DNA of 64,000 bases, from positions 170,969 to 234,968 of the forward strand of contig CAUYUJ010003980.1 of NCBI GenBank assembly GCA_963575745.1, read 5' to 3'. How positions within the stretch are numbered: position 1 is the stretch's first letter; every line of letters starts with the position of its first letter. Of the stretch, positions 11,940 through 23,879 are shown one piece after another. The notes below the pieces were generated by a model. That model made no database searches. It had not been told where the DNA came from and saw only the letters and a list, made by a program, of their open reading frames with translations. The DNA is from Prorocentrum cordatum. Taxonomy: Eukaryota > Sar > Dinophyceae > Prorocentrales > Prorocentraceae. Position numbers and translations under genes: made by a program.

Positions 11940-12640
11940 AGGCAGAGGAGGAAGAGGAAGGGAGCGGGACAAATGACGGCGGCGACCGCGCAAGCTCAGC
12001 CCCTGAAGCGCGCGGAAAAGCAAATCGCGAAAATGCCGCCCCGCGGCAACGGCTGCATTTGTTTGCAACTGCGCGTGGGAAAAGGACACAAAAAAACAAG
12101 ACATGCGGCAAACCTCATTGAGGGCAAATGCAGCGGCCGAGGCGGGAGCGCCTGCTCTGCCCGCGCCGCGCAAGCGCGCGGCACGGGGCGAGGCGGCGCG
12201 GGGGGGGGGATGGGGGGGGGGAGGAAGAGGGGGATACGGCACTGACTGGACACCGCCGCGCAGGGCGCCGACGGCCACAGCAGAATGGGGCGAGCCCAAG
12301 AGGCCCCCCCTGCGCTCTATGGACGAGGCTCAACCCACCCAAGGGATCACGGTTGAGCACTCCAGAGCAAACGGGCCTGGCGGCGGCGGCGGCGAAGCAC
12401 AGCGGCGGGCGGCGCGCGTGGGCGCGCCTGCTGTGGAGGAAGATGAGCAGGAGCCGCCGCGCGGGGGCCGCGGGGCGGCCGCGCGCACCGCCGCTCCGAC
12501 CGTCCGCCCCACCAGGCCAAACAAAACACAAGCGAATTGGCCCACCAGGAGTTTCCCAGGGCCGAAGCGGCAGGGGGCCGCCCAGAAAGAAAGCCCAAGG
12601 AGCCCCGAGACCAGAAACCAGAAACGGGCTCAAACATAGG
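11940..12640. other. No supported gene
   Basis: GC-rich DNA with composition-driven open frames on both strands; no motif recognised. Confidence 0.5.
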
Positions 12641-12644
12641 CAGC

Positions 12645-14908
12645 TCATCCCAGCCTTAGCCATGTGACCTCTGGATCACTGGCGAGCAATGGACGAGCAA
12701 CGGGAATTCGACGGCTGCTGGTGGCGCCCTCGTCAGCTGGGCGAAGGCCTTCCAAAAATAACTTCCTGTTACGGGCAGCCCTCTCCGACAAAACTTGAGG
12801 AATAGCGCAATCCAGGAGCAAGTGGCCTGCAACTCCAGTAGTGTAAAAACCGCACTTAATGCACAGAACAACCTGCCCTGGGCTGACCCAACATCGGTGG
12901 CCACGCGCACATAAGTGCCCGACGATACCAGACGCGGGCAGCGGACACGCAGGGACAGTAGACTCTGCCAGCGCGGGCCTGCCCATCTTCCTGCGTTTAG
13001 AGTTTGGCTCCAGGATCTGCCTCTGCGCCAAGGCCAGCTCATCGGCATCTGGAGCCGAGACGCGTTGAATTGGGGCAAAAGTGACACGCGGCCTCACGTC
13101 CCTATCATCAGACGAGCCTGAGCGAGCCAGAAAATCACCTATTCGCTTAGTGGGGGCATCCTGCAGGTCACTGGCTGGGCCCGTGGGATCTTGAGGGGAG
13201 TCTGCAGTGGCCTGGTCACCAGCGACACATCCCTCCATCCGCGGGGGCTCCCTCGAACTCATGTCGGAAGACCTCGACGCCAGGACACGAGCAAAACAAG
13301 CTATACGAGATAGACGATCCCTCGCTCTCTTGGCCGCGGCACCTTTCATGCAGAAATTGCACCTCCAAATGAGGCGCTTCGGCACTTGCGAGAAGGCGTG
13401 AGCCAGGTGGGAGGGAGGGGGGTGGGGTCAGCTTCACTCTTGGCCTGCCTGGCCTGAGTGGGCTTCTTGCCCCGTCGCGGCACAGCGGTGGCGCGCCCAT
13501 GTGCCGCGAAGGCCAACAACGCTTCAACCTGCCATTTCAAAACCGACCGAACAGACTTCAGAGCAATCCGCATGGCCTTGACGTGCCGTCGGGGAACCGA
13601 GTGCAAATCCCGCCCCCTGGTCGCCCCAAAGTCGGCCCATCGGTTCCCCCGCGCCAAGACGTCCATGCCTCGCTGGTGCCCTCGCACGTGTCGTACTTCT
13701 AAACTATCCGAGAGGCCTCCTAGATCGTCGATCTTGGTCCAAATTAGGCCCCAAAGATCCACATTGGGACTAGCAGGATGTCTACACCAATGAGGTCCCC
13801 AGGTGAGGCCTTCGATCCGGCCCTTATAATCTGAGTATACTAGTATAGGCAAGACGGCTATCTGCAAAACCTGCGAGAAGGCATATAGCTCAGACCGCGG
13901 TGAGGACTGCAGAGGCCCAGGGAGAGCACCATAAACTAGTAGATCAATCTTATCATCCACCAGCTTAGCAAACCCCCATCCCGCACGAGACGCTTCGGGC
14001 CAGTACCAGAACTTGTTACAGGCTCCATCAGTAAATATGACACCACTAGCCATATCTGCTGTACCGCATTTGACAATCCACCTGCCCGAGTCATCCTTCG
14101 GCGGCACTGGTGGAAAACAACTGCGGGGGCATAATCCTCGATCCCAGAACCAGGACCCAACATCTTTGGGAGGAAGCCCTCGGTCGTCTAAATCCGAGAG
14201 GTGACGTATCCTTTCACCGATACTGCCAATACATTCCCACAGTATATGATGGGTAGTGCAAGCCGTGGACGGGCACGCCATACAGTCAGCGCGATCAACA
14301 TATCCACAAGCTTGAAGCCGTGACGGGGACCACATGCCGCCACCTACGAAGGCGCGTAGCATCGCCGCCTCGTTAAACGAAGGGGCCCAGGGAGTCCTGC
14401 TAGTATCCTGTGGCTCGTCGCCGTCAGAATCAGCACCTTCGCCCTCTGAGGATTCGTCAAATTCGTCCCCCTTGTATCTCTTCAACAAGTCAACGACGGG
14501 TTCAATCCAGTACCCGAGTGGCTGCTTGGGGGCCATACCAACGTCATCAGCAGGGTTCTCTCGAGCTGCCCAGGACTCCCAAAGCCTCCTGAGCGCAGCA
14601 GCCTGACCTAATTCCCGAACCGTGGACGGCGCAGAAGTCCCGAGGTCCAAGATGTCCCCGATGTCGGTCTTCCAGACAAATGCCGAGCTTGAGGTCCATT
14701 TCGAGGCCTTTAAGGATAAAAGCATAGCCCCAGCAGGACCCGAAACATGTTTCCAGGGATGAGTGGCCCAGTAGACCTTCTGGATCTGCGCCTTCCCGGC
14801 CCTCTGGAGCTCCTCACGAGTCACCGCAACGTCCCGACAAAGCATAGCCCACTGTACAAGAGGGGCTGTCCAGGCCTGGACCTGTGGGTCGGACAGCACT
14901 GCGCCTTG
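12645..14908 (-). pseudogene. 5'-truncated LINE (non-LTR retrotransposon): RT C-terminus, RNase H, C-terminal zinc region
   Basis: From about 14908 down the frame reads the segment after the RT palm (for example LVQWAMLCRDV, ATHPWKHVSGPAGAM, TVRELGQAAALRRLWESW). Next comes a zinc-binding CMACPSTACTTHHILWEC motif near 14230-14285. RNase H follows, with FTDGACN (about 14030), SSPRSELYAF, VYSDYKG and RHVRGHQ, so the catalytic D-E-D set is visible. Near 13380 the frame shifts and continues to 12645 with a second zinc-like region (CARGHRC, CIKCGFYT, LLLDC). RT catalytic motifs and endonuclease are absent. The upstream edge coincides with an (AGG)n tract, so the copy is 5'-truncated or interrupted there. 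Known family behaviour: LINEs insert by target-primed reverse transcription and are often 5'-truncated. The frameshift and truncation make it inactive. Confidence 0.85.
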
Positions 14909-14909
14909 A

Positions 14910-15060
14910 AGGGGGAGGAAGAGGGGGAGGAGGAGGAGGAGGAGGAGGAGGAGGGGGAGGAGGAGGAGGACAATCCAACAACACCAAAAAGAGGAGGAGG
15001 TGGAAGAGGAGGAAAAGGAAGAGGAGGACGATCGGGGAAGATGAAGAGGAGCGAGCGGCC
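14910..15060. repeat. (AGG)n microsatellite at the LINE 5' edge
   Basis: GGAGGA-type tract with interruptions separating the LINE 3' part from an unrelated coding remnant upstream. Poly-Ser/Leu translations across it are artefacts. Confidence 0.9.
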
Positions 15061-16940
15061 TTGAGGCGAAGGGCCCAGCCTCCCCAAGGGCCGCCCGCGC
15101 CCGTCGCGGGGCCCGCGGGGGCGCTCGGCGCCGGGAGGTCGCCGTTCGCGGAGTCGACGTCGTCGCCGCCCAGCGCGCGCGCCTCGCTCTCGAGGGCGAA
15201 GTTGTCAGCTGGGTCGTAGTCGGGGAAAGGCCCGCCGCCCCCCCTGGGCGCGCTAAAGTCGGACGAGGCAGCGGCCAGGTCCATGAGTGCGGGGTCCGTC
15301 TCCTCATCGAATGAGCCATCGCCCTCCGGCTCGCCGAATGAGCGCCGCGACGTGCTCGCGGTCGCTGTCCTCCTGCGAGAAATCGCCGAGCAGCGTCTCG
15401 CCATCGGCGGGCTCGTCGCATGGATCCACAAGAGTGCGCTCGACTGCCCCGTCGCCCGAGAAGATGTCGTCAAATGTGGGCCAGTCCACTGTCGGGTCCG
15501 GAACGCCGGGCGCCTCGGCGCACGAGGCCGCCGCGAGGGCTGACTCACTCTCTCCAGGAGCAAGCTCTTGAAGCACCTCGGGGGGCCGATGTCCAGCGGG
15601 AAGCCCACGGGCCCCTGAGGCGCCCCCCCGCCCTCAGGGGCTTCCTCGGGGGCCAACCCAGCAACGCAAGGCAACCGCGAGCCTGCGGCGTCCCCTCGCA
15701 TGGGGGCCCCCACAGGACTTAGAGGGCCACGGAACGCAGGGCGCCCAGGGCGGCCAGCAAGAGGTCGGGCGTTTGCGAGATCATCAGCAGGGGCTGGAAT
15801 CACGCTGCCGGAGGGGCTCGTGGGAGAAGGGGGCGCCGTGCCATCTCCAAGCGCCAGCGCGGCTGCGCCGGCGAGCCGCTCAGGCAGAAGGGGCACGGGG
15901 GCGCGGGCGGCCCGGGCAGCGCAGGGCGCGGCCCCGAAAGCCAGCGCAGAACATCCGCGCCAGCACCTGGAGGTTGAGGTGGCGGGCCCGGAGAGATCGC
16001 CGAAGGCCACGGGGGGAAAGCCCCGCACGCTCCGCCCGAGGAGCTCACCGCGCCGCGACGGGGAAGGCGCGGTCTCAGGCCGCCATCGCATCGCCCTTCG
16101 TAGAGTTCGGGCGAGTCCCTGCCATGGTGCATTGTTCTCGGCGGCGCCCATGTCCCGAATGTCCTGGTCGGCGGGGGGCGGGGGGCCGTCGGGGTGGAGC
16201 GGCGCAGAAGGTTCTACATCAGGAGTGGGCCCATCCGACGAAGAAGACGACTGCGCGGAGCGCGGCGAGCGAAGCGGAGGAACCAGCGGGTCGTCGACCA
16301 CCGATTATCTCGCGCCATGGCGGGCGCCGCCACCGGGGTCAGGAGCGCGGAACACGCGCGGCGAAGCGATGCGCCTGCAAGTGCCAACGAACTGGGCACA
16401 GCGGAAGAACTTGACGCGTCTGTCGAAAGGGATCCTCGCAGGGTCGGGGCGCCACTCCAGCACCGTGAAATTAGCGAGAGCACGACGCAGCGCGGCGCGT
16501 CGAGCTGAGGCGGGGCGCGGAGGAGTAGCGCGCGGCTGCCCCCGAAGACGCCCCCGAGGGATCGCGCACGCATGCCGGGCAGCGAAGCATATCTCTTCGG
16601 CAACTTGACGGAGCCGCGGGGCGGCGTCGCGAGCGGCGCGTTCGAGGGGGCAGAAGCCGCCGTGGCGCAAGAGCCCGTGCACGTAGTCCACGCACCAATC
16701 GAGCCACGCCTCGGAGTCGTCTTCAGGGCGCCCGTAGTAGACTGCGGGGGGGCAAGCTTTAGCCCGCTGGGAGGCCCTGTCGGTGAGTGCTCGCGGACGC
16801 CAATCAGCGCGATGGAGATCAGGAGTCGCGGACATTCTCCCGCAGCGCGAACTGAAGACGTAGAAGCGCACGAAGGCGGAAGTCCCATGTGGGGCAGGAG
16901 GAGGGACAGGAGCATCTCCACTTAGATTAGACCTGGCCAC
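15061..16940 (-). pseudogene. Unidentified acidic/proline-rich coding remnant
   Basis: One minus-strand reading path of about 620 codons. It starts near 16940 with a compact segment (EDDSEAWLDWCVDYVHGLL, AEEICFAARHACAIP, ALRRALANFTVLEW), meets an in-frame TAA at 16305-16307 and continues sensibly (VVDDPLVPPLRS). It becomes Pro/Ala-rich, shifts frame near 15570 into an acidic stretch (VDWPTFDDIFSGDG, LLGDFSQEDSD), and shifts back near 15310 (FDEETDPALMDLAAASSDF), ending at the (AGG)n tract. No domain is recognised. It could be the first ORF of a mobile element, since LINE pieces flank it, or a decayed host gene. The coding nature is inferred from composition and continuity only. Confidence 0.35.
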
Positions 16941-18429
16941 CGAGGCGTCACGTATGTCTGTCTAGTGTTTGGGAGCAGGAGCAGGACGGAGCGGTCGACG
17001 AGGTGGGCGTTGGCGGGTAGCTGGACCAATGGCTCTGCTCGAACTGAGCAGTCGGGAAGCCTCCTCCTTCGCCCTGGATGCGGTCGGGGTGGCGAGCCAG
17101 GGCGGACCGTGGGGGCGCGGGCCCCCCCCCCCCGGCCCCGCGCCGCATCCGCTGGCAGGCGCGAGCAATGGCCGCCCCGCCCCCCCCCCCCCGCCCCTCG
17201 GCCCCGAGCCGAGGTTTGCACCGAGGCTCGCCAGGTCCAGCAGTCCGTCCGAATCGAGTGGGTGGCCAGCGTCTTGGGGAGCCGTCATGACTGCTGGCTG
17301 GGCTAAGGTAGGATGGAAATGGAGGTGGGCGGCGTCGTGGTTGTCGAAAGCGGCGAGAGGCGCCGTGGGGCGACGCCGGGGGGTCCGCGGGCGCGATCTG
17401 TCGTTGTCGCGGGGAGGGGCGTTCACCTCGCACATGTCGGAGCCGCTGTCAAGGGCGCTGCCGTCCAGGCCGAACGCGCCGAGGACAACGCGAAGCGAAG
17501 GGCGCGATGAAGAGGGCGAGCGCGCCTGCCGAGCGCAAGCAAGCGGGGGGGCGCGATCCGCCGACGTCGCGCCGAGCTTGGCCGCCCGAATAGCAGCGCG
17601 TATATGGGATCTGACAAACGAGGCAGACCATGGGGAGACTGGGGCCGACTGGGCTGCGGACACGCAGGCGTAGTTGATGGCCACAATGTCAAAAACAACG
17701 CGGTCCAGCTCGACGGCGCTGCCATGTAGACCACGGCGCTCGAGGGGCGAACGCGGGCTGGAGTAGCCGAGCTCCTGCTCGACGATCTGGCGGAACGGGT
17801 CGCGGACCGGGTAGTGCTTGAGCTCGTCGGAGGACCCGCTGCATCCCAGACGGCGTGCCGGACGACCATGGGTTTGAAGAGCGCAGCGCAGTGGGGCGTC
17901 ATCCACCTGTTCGCGAACGTCTCGAGGTAGGCGAGGGCCCACGCCTTAGAGCATCTAGAGCCTCCGCGCAGGTGGGTGAGGGCGCGGCCCCACCGCCCAC
18001 GCGGCGCAACGGAGTGGCCGTCCCCCACCAGAGAGGGGAACGAGACCGCTTGGCGCTGAAGACCCCGCCCAACGGTGGGCCCATGTGCCCCGGTAGTAGC
18101 AGCTGCGACAGCCGCGCTGAGAATGTCCTGCTTGTGCTCAGAGAGGCGCGGGTGGGGTTGCAGTAGAGGCCCTGTGGGGCGTCTCGACAGAAGGCATCGG
18201 ATTTCCAGGAAGACGGGCAAGACGAGGACGATGCCGCCTGACGAAGTGAGCGCAGGTCACCAAGCCGATCGCGTTGTCGAAGAAGCCAGTCCCGAAGGCG
18301 CGCATTCTCTGGCAGCGCGCGCCGGGCAATGCGAACCAGCGCCCCGACGCTGGGAACAAGCCAGGGCGCAATCGATGGGCTGCCCGCAACGCGCAAGTGA
18401 AGCCACGCGGTCAAGTTGAAGACGAGCTC
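16941..18429 (-). other. Possible coding remnants, unresolved
   Basis: Minus-strand frames with patches of protein-like composition (RDPFRQIVEQELGYSS near 17800, APQDAGHPLDSDGLLDLASL near 17260) but no recognised motif and several frame changes. The region lies where the LINE RT catalytic part would be expected downstream of the RT start at 18.5 kb, yet no DD-type RT motif was found. Confidence 0.3.
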
Positions 18430-19366
18430 GAGGATGTTGACGCCGAAGTTGCGCGAGGGGAAGAACCCGCGCTGTGGTCGAGGAGTCCAATCGATAAACA
18501 GCCTGCTCAGATGTAAAATGATCGTCGCGCTGATCAGTTTGATGTCGCTGTTCCGCACCCCCCCCCCCGGGCTCGAACTGCTCCCGCCGCGCGACGACAT
18601 CCAGCCGAGAAAGTGTCCTCGGCCTCATCCCCCCTGGGGCGTCAAGCCTGCAAGGTGACGTTGGAGCTGTTGAAGAAGGCCTGGCCGCGCGCGGCCCACA
18701 TCAGAGCCTCCGAAAGCACCGCGAGGCCCGCCTCCGATGCGGCCCATGCAGAGCACGGGGTGGAATCAAGCCGGGCTCGGAGCGGCGCATTTCGGCGGCC
18801 AACTGCCGCGGGGGCGCCGAAGAGGGCGGGGGGGCCTTGTCGGAGTCGAACTTGGGCGCGTGCTTCGGGGCGCAGGCCTGAGCGACGTCCTTGTCGATGG
18901 GTGTGGAGGAGAAGACAGGGGCCCAATGCTCGATGAGCCTCTCTGGCACGACTGCTTCCTCGGTCGCGATATCAGGAGCGCCCAATGAGGCCGTAATCCC
19001 GCGAAGAACAAGGCGACGGTGCCGCGGGGGCCACGTCGCAGACTTGCGCTCGATGGCTGACAGCTGATTACTCGGGATGCGCAGGGCGCGCAGTCGAGCA
19101 AGAGCCGCTTCAACTTGGGCTCTCTGAGCCTCGGCGCGACGCAGTTGAGCCCCCTCCGCAGCGGCGCGGGAAAGAGATGGCGCGCTGCAGCTCGACGCCG
19201 CGCTCCGCGACGATGAGAGAGAGAGTCGCGAGGCCGCGCGGCGGGGGCGACGAAGTTCGCGGGCCAAACCGACATCGCAGCGCCACGCATCGCGAGCAAT
19301 CTGCCTGGCGAGCAGGAGAAACGCGGCGATGGACTCGGGGTCCGCGATGAGAGCCCTGTCGCACAC
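18430..19366 (-). pseudogene. LINE reverse-transcriptase N-terminal part, decayed
   Basis: From 19366 down, the sequence reads the linker between endonuclease and RT (ALARLRALRIPSNQLSAIE, HRRLVLRGITAS, ERLIEHWAPVF). In a shifted frame near 18650-18790 comes CSAWAASEAGLAVLSEAL. At 18558-18432 the start of the RT domain is visible: RNSDIKLISATIILHL, then PQRGFFPSRNFGVNILEL, equivalent to the conserved N-D-x-K and Q-x-G-F-x-x-x-R segments of non-LTR RTs. Frames change at least twice and the catalytic palm motif is not found, so this is an inactive remnant. It probably belongs to the same element as the endonuclease remnant just upstream. Whether it was once continuous with the RNase H piece at 12.6-14.9 kb is unclear. 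Confidence 0.6.
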
Positions 19367-19654
19367 CTCCCTGGCAACCTCTAGAATCGCCCAACTGCGA
19401 AGCCCCGCTTGCCTTGGCGGCGGCAGCGACGCGTAGTCGAGCTGAGCGGAGACGTCGCGCGGCAGCTCCTGGAAGCGAGGGGGCTCGAAGACGCGCCGAG
19501 GGGTCCTCGGGGCGCCGCGAGGCTTGAGGCGCCGCTGAGCGGGCTTCGCCTCGTGCGCCTGATGAGCTCGTCGGCGAAGACCTCAGGCGCGTCGACGACC
19601 GCGGGCTCCGACGCGAGCTGCGCGAGGGCCCGGCCAGGCCAACCCGCCCGCAAT

Positions 19655-20290
19655 CTATCGAGAATCGACGCAGCGTGGGGGCGCCTGTCGTAGCGAGTCG
19701 GCTCCTCGGACGTGATTCCCGTGAAGTGACGAAGAGCGCTTAGCCAGCGCGAAGCATGAGCATGCTGACCTTTGCCTTCCGCAAGAGGCCGGCAATGTCA
19801 GTGAAGTAGGAGAGGGACCGGGGGGGACATATTGATGTCGCCGCGCGCCGCGCCGAGCCAGCGGAGTGGGTCGCACTGAGCAGCAGTGAAGTCCGCCTCC
19901 ATGGCGGTGAAGATTCGCAGCATATGCATGCGGGGGAGGTCGCGGTTGCGCACGTCGCGGTGGATTAAAATCGCCCCGCCCAAGCGAAGGGCCTCTCGCG
20001 GCGCCCGCCCAGGGGCGGGAACATAAGGCTGAACAACAGCCGAACACCCATCGCCACCCTTGACTGCAGACCCCGCGCAGTAGCTGACGCGCGTGCGAAG
20101 CCCAGGCGAGGCCTTGCAAGGAAGTCTTGAAGTTGCACTTGGTCCTGGCGCAGCTCCTGGGCGCGCGCGACGCCCCTCGTGAAGTCGAGCCTCTTGACAT
20201 AGCTATTCCTGGCCTCGCCGCGCGCCCCTTGACGCCGCAATTGCGCCCCGGTGTTCCACGAGGCGAAGGACAATGAGGGCGCGCCTATCA
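19655..20290 (-). pseudogene. LINE apurinic-type endonuclease remnant
   Basis: The minus strand carries LSFASWNTGAQL near 20270, matching the first conserved asparagine motif of LINE endonucleases. After two frame changes, ILIHRDVRNRDLPRMHMLRI and RGDINMSPP near 19970-19815 correspond to the region before and at the G-D-x-N motif. The aspartate and asparagine of GDIN are kept, but the frame is broken several times, so no active nuclease can be made. The family nicks target DNA to prime reverse transcription. Confidence 0.6.
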
Positions 20291-20319
20291 CGGGTCCGCG
20301 AAGTAGCGCTGCGAACTGG

Positions 20320-21623
20320 TCATAGGCCCCGCTCGGCCGCCCCTGGGGGAGCGACGACGGCTTTCGCAGCGGCGGCGAGCGCCGCCCTGTCGTGGCCCAG
20401 CTCGTCGACGACGTCGTCGGCCCAGGACAGCTCGGTCGCGACGTTACCAGGCTGCGGGGATAAGCGGAGGACCGGGTCCCATCCAGCCATGAGGCAGCCG
20501 CGGTCGCGGTCGAAGAACCACCCCTTGCTGCTGTCGACGTCGCGGAATGAGCCCACGAGCTTGCGACCCCGGATCTCCATCTTGATTTGGCGAGGGTTCT
20601 TGCCAGCACCAATGTGAAGCGGGGGCGCCGGTCCGTCGGCGTCGGCCATCTCGGACCGACGCCGCTGCCCTGGGGCCGGACGCTGAGCGCCGAAGACCTT
20701 GGCCGCCCGGCGGGCGGCATGGGCCGGCAGCGCCCGTGAAATGAATCGCGAAATGCTCGCTGACTTGGACGGGAGACGCGATGTTGAAGCAGTCGGCCTG
20801 CACCCCGACAGAGACGATCAAGTCGGACAGCGCCTGCTCGACTGCATCAAGGAGGCAAGGTTCGTCGACGCCGCTCGAACGACGGTAGCATCGACATCGC
20901 GCTCGAAGACCGCGGCGGTGATGAGCGGCTGCTTCGGCACTGCGTACTCGGCAAGGCGAGCGCGCCACGGAGCTCCTGGATCTGCCCCAGCAGCGCGTCG
21001 ATGGAGGCGTCGTCCTCGGATACCTTGGTGTCAAGGGCTCGCCGCTTGACGGTCTGCCCATCAATCTGCCCCTGGAAGCGCTTTGCGAAGGTGTCCAGCT
21101 TGTCGCAACAGAACAGGGAGGATGCGTCGGGGCACATATTGGGAATGTTTTTGACACAATAAGCCAGCTTGGCAGCAGAAACATAATGAGCGGCCAGTTG
21201 CGCGCCGAAGTCCAAGCTCTGCCCAGCAACGGTGGAGAAGACGACCGCGGTGAGCTCGCCCGCGAGCGCGTCGCGGTAGGATGCCATCTCGTCCGCAATG
21301 AACTTCTCGGCGACGCGGACGATGTACGCGTCGTCCCACCCTTCATCATCACGCCAGTCCTCTTCGCGTCCGCCAGAATCACTGTGAATAGAAGCGGGTG
21401 CAGGAGGAGCCGCGTCACCAGGGGCACGAGGCGAGGAACCGCAATGAGGCACTTCGCCTTGCACAATAGATCTAGAGCTGTCGCCAGCACCAAGAGGGAG
21501 AGCATCACCGTCAACACCCCGAGCCTTCTTCTTGCGGCGTTGGACTGCCTTGGCGCATGGGGCGATGCCATTGCCCTTGACGAGCTCGGGAGTGACGATC
21601 AGCGCCACAGGAACGGGAAACAT
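20320..21623 (-). pseudogene. Probable N-terminal/ORF1-like part of the decayed LINE
   Basis: Two coding-like minus-strand segments sit upstream of the endonuclease remnant. Bases 20847-21623 begin MFPVPVALIVTPELVKGNG and include a helix-prone acidic stretch (AYIVRVAEKFIADEMASYRD, ELTAVVFSTVAGQSLDFGA) and a coiled-coil-like segment (ASIDALLGQIQELRGAL). Bases 20320-20649 contain KMEIRGRKLVGSFRDVDSSK and a Trp/Phe-rich turn. A frameshift near 20900 separates them. No named domain is recognised; the assignment rests on order and strand relative to the endonuclease and RT pieces. Confidence 0.4.
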
Positions 21624-21884
21624 TTCCGTTCACCCACGACGCCAAGCGTGAGGCGGCCCGCGGACTCACAGCGGCTGGGCAACTCGCTGCGAGGATCGGA
21701 AGGTGACCGAACCTTTGCGAGCTGGCCGCGGACTAGCGGTATCCACTGGTTCCCCCCTTTTCCTCTTGAAGGCGCAGGCGCGCGCGCCGAACGGCGGGGT
21801 CCGGTGGCTCACACCCCGCGGCCGCGTTTTGGCCCCGCGTGCTCTCGCCGCGTGCTGGGCGCAGTGGATTTTTCCCCCCTCGTC

Positions 21885-22080
21885 CTCGTCCTCGTTTTCG
21901 TCCTCGTCTTCCTCCTCCTCCTCCTCCTCCTCCTCCTCGTCTTCCTTCTCCTCCTCCTCCTCCTCCTCCTTCTCCTCCTCCTCCTCCTCCTCCTCCTTCA
22001 TTTCCTCCATATTATCCTCCTCCTCCTCTCCTCTTCCTCCTCCTCCTCTTCGTCTTCCTCCTCCTCCTCCTCCTCCTCCC

Positions 22081-22164
<84 letters not shown>

Positions 22165-22165
22165 G

Positions 22166-22250
<85 letters not shown>

Positions 22251-22365
22251 CTCGTCATTATTCATCCTCCTCGTCCTCCTCCTCTTCCTCTTTTTCCTCC
22301 TCTTCCTCCTCCTCCTCCTCCGCCTACTCCACCTCCTCCTCCTCCTCATTCTCATCCTCTTCCGT
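21885..22365. repeat. (TCC)n, (TCA)n, (TCC)n microsatellite block
   Basis: Interrupted (CTC/TCC)n runs from 21885 to 22080, near-perfect (TCA)n from 22081 to 22253 with one GCA interruption, then (TCC)n to 22365. Poly-Ser, poly-Asp, poly-Met, poly-Ile and poly-His open frames are all artefacts of this tract. Confidence 0.97.
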
Positions 22366-22445
22366 TTCGCTTTTCCTGGCTGTTCCGTGGCCTCATGGGG
22401 CGTCTGGTGTCTTCCAGGGCCTCTTTAAGCGTCACGCGCACACAC

Positions 22446-22501
<56 letters not shown>

Positions 22502-22578
22502 ATATATATATGATTGTAAATGTCTGTATATATATAGATAGATAGATAGATAGATAGATCGATAGATAGATATATACA
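22446..22578. repeat. (TA)n and (GATA)n microsatellites
   Basis: (TA)n from 22447 to 22513 with a TGTG interruption, then TATA/GATA units to 22578. Confidence 0.95.
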
Positions 22579-22599
22579 TGTTGTCGCCGTCTGACGCAT

Positions 22600-23306
22600 T
22601 CCGACGGGCTTCCGCTCGAGATTTCCTCGCGATTCACTCACAAACGTGGCTCCCGTTCGAAACTTCCTCCATATTCTGGCCTGGAGACCCCAGAAATGAA
22701 GACATTGACAAAGTTTGGATGGCCCGTTCGGGTTCGAACGTGGAGATGGAAATCCTATAGGGACTGGTTCCCGCTCGAGACGTCCTCGTGATCAACTCAC
22801 AGACGAGGCTCCCGCTCAAGATTTCCTTCATTTTGCTGCCGGGAGAACCCAATAATGACGTCAGTCGCAAAGTTCGGACGACCCGCTCGGACTCGAACGT
22901 GGAGGCGGGGACCCGATAGGCACGGGTCCCCGTCCGAGACGCCCCCGCGATTTACTCGCAAACGGGGCTCCCGCTTGAGACTGTCTACACAGTCAAGCCT
23001 GAGGAGAGCGAGAATTCACACAAGCACACAGTTTGGATGGCCCGCTCGGATTCGAACGTGGAAATCAGGACCGCATGGAGAAGGGTTCCCCCTCGAGACG
23101 TCCCAGCGATTCACTCACAGACGTGGTTCCCGCTCGAATTCTCCTCCACATTCAAGACCAAGGAGTCAAAAAGTGGCGACGAGTAAAGGTCTGGATAGAC
23201 CATTCAAATTGGAACGTGGAGGCGGGGACCCCATACGGAGGGGTTCCCGCTCAAAACCTCATCGCGATTCACTCACAAACGATGCTCATGCTTGAGATTT
23301 TCTCAT
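22600..23306 (+). repeat. 159-bp tandem satellite, array 1
   Basis: The landmark GATTCACTCACAAACG recurs at about 22631, 22790, 22949, 23108 and 23266, i.e. every 158-159 bp. Each unit also contains GGATGGCCCGCTCGG next to TTCGAACGTGGA, and CCCGCTCGAGAC. Units differ by substitutions and small indels. A second array of the same unit lies at 24575-25235. No coding function; read in reverse, GTTCGAATCC resembles a tRNA B box. Confidence 0.8.
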
Positions 23307-23389
23307 GTTGAATGTGTGAATGCGTGAGTGGGTGAGTGTGCGTGAGCGTGCGCAAGACGACGCGGATGATGCTTGTGGTGCTGGTGATG

Positions 23390-23500
23390 AAGGTCGGTCA
23401 TCGTGATGGGATGTGGGTGGGTGTTCCTGCGCGGAACGTCCATAGAAAACACAATACCAAATTGGGATGTAAGGAGAAAACCGAGCCCCTCCAGAAAACA
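23390..23500 (+). repeat. Dispersed repeat next to GAT-rich DNA, copy 1
   Basis: GATGGGATGTGGGTGGGTG followed by TTCCTGCGCGG and a diverged tail is shared with 27310-27400. Both copies follow GAT-type repeat DNA. Confidence 0.6.
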
Positions 23501-23554
23501 AATGCGTTAGTGGCCCCTTACCGCGAAAGACATAGGCGGGTTCCAGAGAGTTCG

Positions 23555-23745
23555 GCTGCCGATGGCTACCATCGGCAACCTGGACGGACTGGTTTCCCCC
23601 CGCGCCCGTTCCGGGGGCGGATGGGTTACCAACCGCGCCCCACACGCAAGGGTGTCCTCGTGCGCCCGATTCGGCCGCGGATGGGTTACCACGTGCGGCC
23701 CAGACACAATGGTTTCCCACTGTGCCTGGCCGTCGCCATCCTCCT
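23555..23745 (+). repeat. 60-bp tandem repeat, three units
   Basis: Units starting near 23558, 23619 and 23679 share GGATGGGTTACCA, CGCGCCC or CGGCCCA, and GGTKTCC. This is a short diverged minisatellite. Confidence 0.55.
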
Positions 23746-23879
23746 GAACGTATGTTTCCCCTTTCCTTCCCCTTGTAATTCGCTTTGCCCCGTCGCGTGC
23801 CCAAACGCGTCGGGATTAAATGCGACCCGTCTTCAAAATGATGCTGTTCTCACCTAAGCGCCGCGCCTTTTCGTCTTGA

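Noticed and set aside
21186-22541. 451-codon frame with poly-Leu, poly-Ile and Tyr-Ile segments, membrane-protein-like
   Set aside because: The hydrophobic part is only TCC, TCA and TA microsatellite; the first part is antisense to LINE-derived coding remnants.
22600-23306. tRNA genes
   Set aside because: Only a B-box-like word is present; no cloverleaf or acceptor stem could be drawn by eye.
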